Source of the DNA: Acetobacterium sp.
GTDB lineage: Bacteria; Bacillota; Clostridia; Eubacteriales; Eubacteriaceae
DNA: 6,730 nucleotides
Assembly: GCA_022013395.1 (NCBI GenBank)
Contig: JAKLQL010000396.1
Location: forward strand, 1 to 6,730
Direction: 5' to 3'
This document shows, one piece after another, positions 1-6,730 of the stretch (position 1 is its first letter; each line of letters starts with the position of its first letter). The notes beneath the pieces were generated by a model. That model searched no databases. It saw nothing but the letters and a program-made list of their open reading frames with translations, and had not been told where the DNA came from. Both the position numbers and the translations under genes were made by a program.

Positions 1-1977
1 ATTATTCCCCAGGAACTTGGTTTTGTTAAACGGGATACCATTGAAGAAAAATTCGCCCTGGAAATTGACCGACAGGTTAATAAAAAAGTCTTGTCAGAAA
101 TTATCGAGCGATGCTATAAAAAATACGGCCCCACTAAAACATCTGAAGTTCTGGATGAAATCAAGCGCTTAGGTTTTAAATTCTCAACCAAAGGTGCCAT
201 TACTGTTGGGGTTAGTGATATGGAAGTACCTAAGAGTAAGGATGAAATCCTGGCTCGTGCCGATGATAAGATCACAGAAAACTTAACCCTGTACCGTCAA
301 GGTTTTATCAGTGAAGAAGAACGTTATAACAACGTTGTTGAAATCTGGAACAAAGCCACCGACGAAGTTACCGATGCGCTGCTCGATCATCTGGAAGATT
401 TGAATCCAATCAACATGATGGCCGATTCCGGAGCCCGAGGTAGTAAGAATCAGATTCGACAGTTAGCTGGGATGCGTGGTCTGATGGCCAACCCAAGTGG
501 TCGAATCATTGAATTGCCAATCCGCTCAAACTTCCGTGAAGGGTTGAACGTGCTAGAGTTCTTCTCCTCCACCCATGGGGCTCGAAAAGGTCTGGCGGAT
601 ACCGCTCTGCGAACCGCCGATTCTGGTTACCTGACCCGACGTCTGGTTGATGTCAGCCAGGATGTTATTGTTCGAGAAGATGACTGCGGCACAACCCGAG
701 GTTATGAAGTATCGACCATTAACGATCATGGCGAAATCATTGAAACCCTGCAGGAACGATTAGTGGGGCGCTATGCGTTTGAAGACATCACCGATCCAAA
801 AACAGGCGAAATATTAGCACCAGCCAACGAAATTATCTCCACCGAAATGGCTCAGAATATTGATAAAGCCGGTATTGAAAAAGTATTAATCCGGGCGGCC
901 TTCAATTGTCAGTCAAAATATGGGGTCTGTAAAAAATGCTACGGTGTTGATTTAACCACCTGGCGACCGGTTGAAATTGGTGAAGCAGTTGGTATTATTG
1001 CCGCTCAATCAATTGGTGAGCCGGGTACCCAGCTGACCATGCGTACCTTCCATACTGGTGGGGTTGCCTCAGCTGATGATATTACCCAGGGTCTGCCGCG
1101 TATTGAAGAGCTTTTCGAAGCCCGAAAACCAAAAGGCCAGGCGATCATTTCAGAAATTGACGGTCGCGTGGAAATACAAGATACCCAGAAAAAAACCGAA
1201 GCCGTTGTTACTGGGGCTGATGGGGATATGAAGGTTTACCTCATTCCTTATGGCTCGCGTCTGCGGGTTCATACTGGCGATCAGGTCATTGCCGGGGATG
1301 AAATCACCGAAGGTTCCATTAACCCAAGTGATATTTTAAGAATTCAGGGTATTGATCATGTTCAGCAATATTTGCTCCAGGAAGTGCAAAAAGTTTACCG
1401 TATGCAAGGGGTACACATTGGGGATAAGCATTTGGAAGTTATTATCCGTCAAATGCTTAGAAAAGTTAAGATTGAAAACCCCGGAGATACCGCCTTACTG
1501 GCTGGCAGTTTAGTTGATATCTTCAACTTTGAAGATGAAAATAAAGCTGCTCGGGAAAACGGCGGCGAAGAAGCCACCGCCAGCCGGGAACTGCTGGGGA
1601 TCACCAAAGCTTCTTTGGCAACCGACTCATTCTTATCGGCCGCATCCTTCCAGGAAACCACTCGGGTATTAACCGACGCTGCCATTAAAGGAAAAGTCGA
1701 TCCACTGATTGGACTCAAAGAAAATGTTATCATCGGCCAATTGGTACCAGCTGGTACTGGCGTGAAGATGTATGGCGAAATTGATTTGGTCTATGAACGG
1801 GAAGAAGAAGAGACTTATGAAGATATGATCGAAGATGATGTCATAACAGAATCTCTGGATATTGTTTTTGACGATGATATTTTAAATGCCTATGTGGAAG
1901 AAGAACAAGAAGAGACTGATGAAGCGATCATCACTGATTTGGATATCTTTGATTTGGATTTCTTAACAAAAGAATAA
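1..1977 (+). CDS. rpoC: DNA-directed RNA polymerase subunit beta' (C-terminal part, 5' end outside window)
   Basis: This is the largest catalytic subunit of bacterial RNA polymerase. The frame is open from base 1 and gives 658 codons before TAA. The TTG at 91 is not a real start, because conserved beta' sequence continues upstream of it. Numbering codons from base 1: a conserved [13 protein letters not shown] block precedes the bridge helix, which begins near NFREGLN (about 177-212). Four zinc-site cysteines are present at C229, C303, C310 and C313, with the same spacing as E. coli C814/C888/C895/C898. The trigger loop carries TMRTFH, with R348 and H351 matching the catalytic R933 and H936. 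TFHTGG runs straight into DITQGLPR, so the large SI3 insertion of E. coli is absent, as usual in Bacillota. The NADFDGD active-site motif lies in the missing N-terminal half. The last 67 residues (1774-1974) form an acidic tail with 29 Asp/Glu and only two basic residues. Identity is certain. Confidence 0.98.
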   Translation: MIPQELGFVKRDTIEEKFALEIDRQVNKKVLSEIIERCYKKYGPTKTSEVLDEIKRLGFKFSTKGAITVGVSDMEVPKSKDEILARADDKITENLTLYRQGFISEEERYNNVVEIWNKATDEVTDALLDHLEDLNPINMMADSGARGSKNQIRQLAGMRGLMANPSGRIIELPIRSNFREGLNVLEFFSSTHGARKGLADTALRTADSGYLTRRLVDVSQDVIVREDDCGTTRGYEVSTINDHGEIIETLQERLVGRYAFEDITDPKTGEILAPANEIISTEMAQNIDKAGIEKVLIRAAFNCQSKYGVCKKCYGVDLTTWRPVEIGEAVGIIAAQSIGEPGTQLTMRTFHTGGVASADDITQGLPRIEELFEARKPKGQAIISEIDGRVEIQDTQKKTEAVVTGADGDMKVYLIPYGSRLRVHTGDQVIAGDEITEGSINPSDILRIQGIDHVQQYLLQEVQKVYRMQGVHIGDKHLEVIIRQMLRKVKIENPGDTALLAGSLVDIFNFEDENKAARENGGEEATASRELLGITKASLATDSFLSAASFQETTRVLTDAAIKGKVDPLIGLKENVIIGQLVPAGTGVKMYGEIDLVYEREEEETYEDMIEDDVITESLDIVFDDDILNAYVEEEQEETDEAIITDLDIFDLDFLTKE

Positions 1978-1980
1978 TTC

Positions 1981-2009
1981 TTGACATTTAAGGCTCAAAC
2001 ATGTATAGT
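1981..2009 (+). promoter_or_regulatory. Probable sigma-A promoter for the rplGB-rpsL-rpsG-fusA-tuf operon
   Basis: The -35 element TTGACA (1981-1986) matches the consensus at all six positions. A 17-bp spacer follows, then the -10 element TATAGT (2004-2009), which matches TATAAT at five of six positions. The expected transcription start is about 2015-2017, giving an untranslated leader of about 41-43 nt before the ATG at 2058. The promoter starts three bases after the rpoC stop. I see no terminator hairpin between rpoC and this promoter, so read-through from rpoBC is probably added to transcription from here. The call rests on sequence match and position only. Confidence 0.82.
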
Positions 2010-2017
2010 TATTAGGT

Positions 2018-2035
2018 GTGTTTGTAGAAATACAC
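2018..2035 (+). other. Small possible stem-loop at the 5' end of the operon leader
   Basis: GTGT (2018-2021) can pair with ACAC (2032-2035). A T-T mismatch and one more A-T pair follow, around a loop at 2024-2029. If transcription starts near 2016, this would be the extreme 5' structure of the mRNA, where a stem can slow 5'-end-dependent decay. The stem is short and could be chance. Confidence 0.25.
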
Positions 2036-2057
2036 GAACAGCAAGAAGGAGGAACCC

Positions 2058-2297
2058 ATGAATCAATTTGTTGATGTTTCAAAAGTGATTGGAATGAAAC
2101 AAACTCTTAAGGCTGTGAAAGAAGGAAAAGCAATCCGAGTAATTTTGGCAGAAGATACCGATGAAAGTATCAAAAAAAGCATTGAAGAGTGTTGCAATAA
2201 CCATCAGATCACGGTAGAACGGGTTGAAACTAAGGTTGGCCTGGGAAAAGCTGGCGGGATTGATCGGGCAGCCGCTGTCATTGCGATAATAAAATAA
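2058..2297 (+). CDS. rplGB: L7Ae-family kink-turn RNA-binding protein (YbxF/RplGB type)
   Basis: This 79-residue protein has the size and fold signature of the bacterial L7Ae/L30e/S12e/Gadd45 family. B. subtilis YbxF and YlxQ are its known members there, and they bind kink-turn RNA. Visible family features are the N-terminal RNA-contact helix G-M-K-Q-T-L-K (12-18), a K/E-rich stretch followed by the VILAEDTD strand-turn (28-35), and the specificity loop V60-G-L-G-K-A-G-G-I68, which precedes an alanine/isoleucine-rich last strand. Many relatives, including YbxF, have ACGI in this loop; here it is AGGI, losing the cysteine. The start is fixed by AAGGAGGAA at 2046-2054, five bases from the ATG counting from AGGAGG. 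Lying between rpoC and rpsL, as ybxF does in B. subtilis, supports the YbxF rather than the YlxQ assignment. It is the first gene of the operon. Its exact cellular role is not settled even in B. subtilis. Confidence 0.92.
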   Translation: MNQFVDVSKVIGMKQTLKAVKEGKAIRVILAEDTDESIKKSIEECCNNHQITVERVETKVGLGKAGGIDRAAAVIAIIK

Positions 2298-2300
2298 TCA

Positions 2301-2331
2301 GAATCGGGGTGGTTATTTAACACCCCGGTTC
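2301..2331 (+). other. GC-rich stem-loop after rplGB (no U-tract)
   Basis: GAATCGGGGTG (2301-2311) pairs with CACCCCGGTTC (2321-2331). The stem is 11 bp with one T-G wobble and a 9-nt loop. It starts three bases after the rplGB stop codon. The bases after it (CTAACTAAGTC) contain no T-run, so it does not look like a standard intrinsic terminator. It may instead be a partial attenuator, an mRNA 3'-end stabiliser or a processing site that lets rplGB and rpsL transcripts differ in level. The stem is seen directly; the role is inference. Confidence 0.7.
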
Positions 2332-2341
2332 TAACTAAGTC

Positions 2342-2366
2342 ATTAATAATCGTTTCGATTATTGAT
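2342..2366 (+). other. AT-rich stem-loop upstream of the rpsL ribosome binding site
   Basis: AATAATCG (2345-2352) is perfectly complementary to CGATTATT (2356-2363) around a TTT loop. Extension outward by T-G, T-A and A-T pairs gives an 11-bp stem from 2342 to 2366. It is followed by the palindrome ATATTAATAT (2367-2376), and then the rpsL Shine-Dalgarno begins at 2380. No U-tract follows. Its nearness to the ribosome binding site makes a translational or mRNA-stability role possible, but nothing here proves it. Confidence 0.6.
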
Positions 2367-2397
2367 ATATTAATATTAAAAGGAGGTGCAGGACTAA

Positions 2398-2772
2398 ATG
2401 CCTACAATTAATCAGCTTGTAAAAAAAGGAAGAAAACGCATGGAAGATAAAACAAAAACTCCAGCGTTGAAAGCAAACCCTCAAAAAAGAGGCGTATGTA
2501 CAGCAGTTAGAACATCCACACCAAAGAAACCAAACTCTGCGTTAAGAAAAATTGCCAGAGTTCGTCTCGTTAACGGAATGGAAGTAACAGCCTATATTCC
2601 AGGTGTTGGCCATAACTTACAAGAACATAGTATTGTTCTAATTAAAGGTGGTCGTGTCAAGGATTTACCAGGGGTTCGTTACAAAATTATCCGTGGTGCG
2701 CTTGATACCGCTGGTGTTGACGCTCGTAGACAAGCTCGATCCAAATACGGGGCTAAAAAGCCTAAAAAGTAG
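2398..2772 (+). CDS. rpsL: 30S ribosomal protein S12
   Basis: S12 is the decoding-centre protein of the small subunit and the classic target of streptomycin-resistance mutations. The 124-residue length is normal. The conserved [11 protein letters not shown] stretch (41-51) has lysines at 43 and 44, and [12 protein letters not shown] (84-95) has K88 and D89. D89 is the position that carries the methylthio-aspartate modification in E. coli. The lysines usually altered in resistant mutants are intact, so the sequence looks wild-type for streptomycin response. The N-terminus [13 protein letters not shown] is standard. A strong AAGGAGGTG lies at 2380-2388, nine bases before the ATG. The gene ends with two TAG codons in tandem. 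Arginine codons here are mainly AGA (6 of 13) and CGT (5 of 13), unlike the preceding rpoC segment. Confidence 0.99.
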   Translation: MPTINQLVKKGRKRMEDKTKTPALKANPQKRGVCTAVRTSTPKKPNSALRKIARVRLVNGMEVTAYIPGVGHNLQEHSIVLIKGGRVKDLPGVRYKIIRGALDTAGVDARRQARSKYGAKKPKK

Positions 2773-3384
<612 letters not shown>

Positions 3385-3407
3385 TCGTTGTTTAGATTTA
3401 GAAATAA

Positions 3408-3413
3408 GAGAGG
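3408..3413 (+). promoter_or_regulatory. Weak Shine-Dalgarno of fusA
   Basis: GAGAGG lies nine bases before the GTG start at 3423. It is a poorer match than the AAGGAG or AGGAGG sites before the other genes here, and it is combined with a non-ATG start. Translational coupling to rpsG across the 38-bp gap could compensate. Confidence 0.7.
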
Positions 3414-3422
3414 AAAGCATCT

Positions 3423-5495
3423 GTGTCAAGAGATTATAGTTTAGCAAAAACAAGAAATATAGGTATTATGGCACATATTGATGCAGGAAAAACCACTACC
3501 ACAGAAAGAATCCTGTTTTATTCCGGAAAAATCCATAAAATTGGAGAAACCCATGATGGGGTTTCTCAAATGGACTGGATGGAGCAGGAACAAGAAAGAG
3601 GTATAACCATTACCTCGGCAGCAACCACGTGTTTCTGGAACAACAATCGTATCAATATCATTGATACACCAGGCCACGTTGATTTCACCGTTGAAGTAGA
3701 ACGATCACTGAGAGTTCTTGATGGAGCGGTAGCTGTTTTTTGTGCAAAAGGTGGCGTTGAACCTCAATCAGAAACAGTATGGCGTCAAGCCGATAAATAT
3801 CATGTTCCCAGAATGGCTTATATCAATAAAATGGACATTACTGGAGCCGATTTTTATAATGTACTGAAGATGATGGAGGATCGTTTAAGCACGAATCCTG
3901 TTCCAATTCAATTACCTATTGGCAAAGAAAGTGACTTTGTGGGGATCATCGATCTCCTGATTATGAAAGCCATGATCTATAAAGATGATTTAGGCGAAGA
4001 AATTGAAATTATCGATATTCCTGAAGACATGCGCGAGCTGGCTGACGAGTACCGCGAAAAATTAATTGAGTCTATTTCTGATTACGACGAAAGCATCATG
4101 GAAAAATTCCTTGAAGGCGAAGAAGTTGGTCTTGATGAACTGAAAGCCGCTATTCGTCTGGCAACATTGCATGTTGACATTATCCCAGTTGTCTGTGGTT
4201 CTTCTTATAAAAACAAAGGCGTTCAATTAGTTTTGGATGCGATTGTTGATTATATGCCCTGCCCACTGGATGTTCCGGCTATTGTCGGAATCAACCCAGA
4301 AACCGGCGAAGAAGACAGCCGAAAAGCAAGTGATGATGAACCATTCTCGGCACTGGCATTTAAAATCATGACCGATCCATTTGTCGGGAAACTGGCATTC
4401 TTTAGAGTATATTCCGGAACCATTGAATCTGGTTCTTATATTTACAACTCATCTAAAGGTAAAAGAGAACGTTTGGGTCGGATCCTGCAAATGCATGCCA
4501 ACCATCGTGAAGAAATTAACACTGTTTATACAGGGGACATTGCTGCTGCGGTTGGTTTGAAAGATACTTCAACTGGGGATACCCTGTGTACTGACAAAGC
4601 GCCCATTATTCTTGAGTCCATGGAATTCCCGGAACCGGTAATCCATGTTGCGATTGAACCTAAAACAAAAGCTGGCCAGGAAAAAATGAGTACCGCTTTA
4701 GCAAAACTTTCTGAAGAAGATCCAACTTTCAGAATGCGTACTGATGAAGAAACCGGACAAACAATCATCTCAGGAATGGGTGAACTTCACCTTGACATTA
4801 TTGTTGACCGGATGCTGCGAGAATTTAAGGTTGAAGCGAACGTCGGCGCACCTCAGGTAGCTTATAAAGAATCCATTACCAAAGCAGTTGATGCTGAAGG
4901 TAAATTTGCTCGTCAATCGGGTGGTCGTGGTCAATATGGTCATTGTCTCATCCGGATGGAGCCAGTTGAACCTGGTACTGGATATATCTTCGAAAACAAG
5001 ACCGTTGGGGGATCGATTCCAAAAGAATTTATTAACCCAATTAATCAAGGGATCGAAGAAGCAATGCGTAACGGTGTTTTAGCCGGCTATCCAGTATTGG
5101 ATCTTAAGGTTATCGTTTATGACGGATCATACCATGACGTGGATTCATCAGAAATGGCCTTTAAGGTTGCCGGTTCGATGGCGTTTAAAAATGGGATGAG
5201 AAAAGCAGATCCTGTTATCTTAGAACCAGTCTTTAAACTTGAAATTGTTATTCCAGAAGAATACATGGGCGACGTTATGGGCGATATCAGCTCGCGACGT
5301 GGTCGTATCGATGGAATGGAAATGCGTGGTGGTGCACAGATCATTAAAGGAATGGTACCACTATCAGAAATGTTTGGTTATGCAACAACCCTAAGAAGTA
5401 AAACTCAGGGTCGTGGCGTTTACACCATGCAGTTCTCACACTACGAAGCAGTACCTAAATATATTTCAGAAGAAATAATTGAAGGTCGTAAATAA
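3423..5495 (+). CDS. fusA: Elongation factor G
   Basis: EF-G is the ribosomal translocase GTPase and also acts with RRF in ribosome recycling. The product has 690 residues, a normal full length. G-domain motifs are all present: G1 AHIDAGKT (17-24), G2 RGITI (59-63), G3 DTPGH (81-85, with catalytic H85), G4 NKMD (135-138), and a G5 region CGSSYKNKG (258-266) where most relatives have SAF rather than SSY. Domain II follows from about 305. Domain III contains GMGELHLDI (451-459). Domain IV has SGGRGQYGH (499-507) and the tip loop [11 protein letters not shown] (571-581), whose His corresponds to E. coli H583. Domain V has [14 protein letters not shown] (614-627). It is clearly the canonical factor rather than a tetracycline-resistance or EF-G2 paralogue, judging by conservation and its str-operon place. 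The GTG start gives the standard short N-terminus before RNIGIMAH. The site of action is the cytoplasmic ribosome. Confidence 0.99.
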   Translation: MSRDYSLAKTRNIGIMAHIDAGKTTTTERILFYSGKIHKIGETHDGVSQMDWMEQEQERGITITSAATTCFWNNNRINIIDTPGHVDFTVEVERSLRVLDGAVAVFCAKGGVEPQSETVWRQADKYHVPRMAYINKMDITGADFYNVLKMMEDRLSTNPVPIQLPIGKESDFVGIIDLLIMKAMIYKDDLGEEIEIIDIPEDMRELADEYREKLIESISDYDESIMEKFLEGEEVGLDELKAAIRLATLHVDIIPVVCGSSYKNKGVQLVLDAIVDYMPCPLDVPAIVGINPETGEEDSRKASDDEPFSALAFKIMTDPFVGKLAFFRVYSGTIESGSYIYNSSKGKRERLGRILQMHANHREEINTVYTGDIAAAVGLKDTSTGDTLCTDKAPIILESMEFPEPVIHVAIEPKTKAGQEKMSTALAKLSEEDPTFRMRTDEETGQTIISGMGELHLDIIVDRMLREFKVEANVGAPQVAYKESITKAVDAEGKFARQSGGRGQYGHCLIRMEPVEPGTGYIFENKTVGGSIPKEFINPINQGIEEAMRNGVLAGYPVLDLKVIVYDGSYHDVDSSEMAFKVAGSMAFKNGMRKADPVILEPVFKLEIVIPEEYMGDVMGDISSRRGRIDGMEMRGGAQIIKGMVPLSEMFGYATTLRSKTQGRGVYTMQFSHYEAVPKYISEEIIEGRK

Positions 5496-5533
5496 TAGCA
5501 CAGCTATAAAATAAATTTTAAGGAGAAGAACAA

Positions 5534-6730
5534 ATGGCAAAGTCAAAATTTGAAAGAAATAAGCCCCACGTAAATGTTGGAACAATTGGTCACGTCGATC
5601 ATGGTAAAACAACATTAACCGCGGCAATCACATCTGTATTAAACAAGCGATTTGGAACCGGCGAAGCCGTAGCATTCGAAAATATCGATAAAGCCCCAGA
5701 AGAAAGAGAACGTGGAATCACTATTTCCACTGCTCACGTTGAATATGAAACTGCCGCTCGTCACTATGCTCACGTTGACTGCCCGGGCCATGCCGATTAT
5801 GTTAAGAACATGATCACCGGTGCTGCGCAAATGGATGGTGCGATCCTGGTTGTTAGTGCTGCTGATGGTCCAATGCCTCAGACCCGTGAACATATCCTGT
5901 TAAGCCGTCAGGTAGGCGTACCATACATCGTTGTTTTCTTAAATAAAGTAGACATGGTTGATGATGAAGAATTACTGGAATTAGTCGAAATGGAAGTTCG
6001 CGAACTGCTTGACGAATATGATTTCCCAGGCGATGATACACCAATCGTTGCCGGATCTGCTTTACGCGCTTTAGAAGATCCAGACGGCCCATGGGGAGAC
6101 AAAATTGTTGACCTGATGACCGCTGTTGATACCTGGATCCCAGATCCAGTTCGTGATACCGACAAACCATTCCTGATGCCAGTTGAAGATGTTTTCTCAA
6201 TCACTGGTCGTGGAACTGTTGCAACCGGACGTATTGAACGTGGGATTGTCAAAGTTGGCGAAGAAGTTGAAATCGTCGGAATCCATGATGTTCGAAAAAC
6301 AGTTGTTACCGGAATCGAAATGTTCCGAAAATTACTGGACGAAGGTCGATCAGGCGACAACGTCGGCGCATTATTGCGTGGGGTTGACCGTACTCAAATC
6401 GAACGTGGTCAGGTACTGGCTAAACCAGGTTCCATCAAACCACATACCCATTATCAATCAGAAGTATATGTATTAACCAAAGAAGAAGGCGGACGTCATA
6501 CTCCATTCTTTGATGGCTATCGACCACAGTTCTACTTCAGAACAACGGACGTAACTGGTATCATCAAATTACCAGAAGGCGTTGAAATGGTAATGCCTGG
6601 CGATAACGTGCAAATGGAAATCACTTTGATCACGCCAATCGCGATCGAAGAAGGCTTACGTTTTGCAATTCGTGAAGGCGGCCGAACCGTTGGTTCTGGT
6701 GTTGTTGCCAAAATGCTTGCAGACGCATAA
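5534..6730 (+). CDS. tuf: Elongation factor Tu
   Basis: EF-Tu is the GTPase that carries aminoacyl-tRNA to the ribosomal A site. The 398-residue protein is complete, and its TAA is the last codon of the window. G1 is GHVDHGKT (19-26), the switch I core is RGITI (60-64), G3 is DCPGH (82-86, with catalytic H86), G4 is NKVD (137-140) and G5 is SAL (175-177). Domain II starts near [16 protein letters not shown] (212-227). Domain III contains GGRHTPF (319-325) and ends [16 protein letters not shown]. The Shine-Dalgarno AAGGAG (5520-5525) is eight bases before the ATG, in a 38-bp gap from fusA whose stop is a tandem TAATAG. No separate convincing promoter is seen, so expression is probably mainly from the operon. 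Whether the genome has a second tuf copy cannot be seen here. Confidence 0.99.
   Translation: MAKSKFERNKPHVNVGTIGHVDHGKTTLTAAITSVLNKRFGTGEAVAFENIDKAPEERERGITISTAHVEYETAARHYAHVDCPGHADYVKNMITGAAQMDGAILVVSAADGPMPQTREHILLSRQVGVPYIVVFLNKVDMVDDEELLELVEMEVRELLDEYDFPGDDTPIVAGSALRALEDPDGPWGDKIVDLMTAVDTWIPDPVRDTDKPFLMPVEDVFSITGRGTVATGRIERGIVKVGEEVEIVGIHDVRKTVVTGIEMFRKLLDEGRSGDNVGALLRGVDRTQIERGQVLAKPGSIKPHTHYQSEVYVLTKEEGGRHTPFFDGYRPQFYFRTTDVTGIIKLPEGVEMVMPGDNVQMEITLITPIAIEEGLRFAIREGGRTVGSGVVAKMLADA

Noticed and set aside
1449..1733. Antisense ORF inside rpoC
   Set aside because: It is serine-rich and without family features. It lies wholly within a conserved coding region, so it is a shadow frame.
91..1977. 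A complete 628-residue gene starting at TTG 91
   Set aside because: The frame is open to base 1 and the upstream residues continue beta'-like sequence. There is no ribosome binding site at 91, so it is an artefact of the window edge.
2301..2340. Intrinsic terminator between rplGB and rpsL
   Set aside because: The stem is good, but no T-run follows on the + strand. Essential genes downstream also appear to depend on read-through, since no convincing promoter lies after it.
2362..2381. Promoter for rpsL using TTGATA and nearby AT-rich -10-like words
   Set aside because: No -10-like hexamer sits about 17 bp from TTGATA; that position falls in the Shine-Dalgarno. The AT-rich words are explained by the stem-loop and palindrome.
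5479..5510. Promoter for tuf: TTGAAG with TATAAA
   Set aside because: The spacer would be 20 bp and the -35 matches only four of six positions. It is too weak to call.
5908..6360. A 150-residue antisense ORF inside tuf
   Set aside because: Its serine/threonine/arginine-rich, low-complexity translation is what a reverse frame of a strongly codon-biased gene gives. There is no ribosome binding site or recognisable domain.

Overview
The window is a housekeeping locus: the end of the rpoBC transcription unit followed by the str (streptomycin) operon, all on the + strand, in the order rpoC (3' part only), a small L7Ae-type K-turn-binding protein gene (rplGB/ybxF type), rpsL, rpsG, fusA and tuf. 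This order, with the small L7Ae-like gene between rpoC and rpsL, is typical of Bacillota. The beta' subunit has no large insertion in the trigger loop, ribosome binding sites are strong AGGAGG types, two genes start with GTG, and EF-G has a clostridial-looking [10 protein letters not shown] stretch. Together these suggest a moderate-GC anaerobic Clostridia member. An Acetobacterium/Eubacterium-type lineage is my guess from protein resemblance and has not been tested.

Layout: 1-1977 is the C-terminal 658 codons of RNA polymerase beta', open at the left edge and ending in an unusually acidic tail. Three bases after its stop lies a near-consensus sigma-A promoter (TTGACA, 17 bp, TATAGT), which should start the downstream operon at about 2015-2017. 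2058-2297 encodes the L7Ae-like protein. The 100-bp gap after it holds two clear stem-loops, neither followed by a U-tract. 2398-2772 is ribosomal protein S12. A 141-bp gap then precedes rpsG (2914-3384, S7). fusA (3423-5495, EF-G) and tuf (5534-6730, EF-Tu) follow with short 38-bp gaps. No intergenic stretch exceeds 300 bases. The tuf stop codon is the last codon of the window.

The genes work together in translation. S12 and S7 are 30S proteins at the decoding centre and the mRNA/tRNA exit side. EF-Tu delivers aminoacyl-tRNA, EF-G translocates, and the L7Ae-like protein probably binds kink-turn RNA. Beta' couples the locus to transcription.

I found no mobile element, CRISPR array, tRNA, toxin, phage gene or unrecognised gene. 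I see no evidence of a previously undescribed system. The points worth a second look are regulatory or modest protein features: the promoter placed at the rpoC stop, the paired stem-loops before rpsL, the long S12-S7 gap where E. coli has S7 autoregulation, and the acidic beta' tail.
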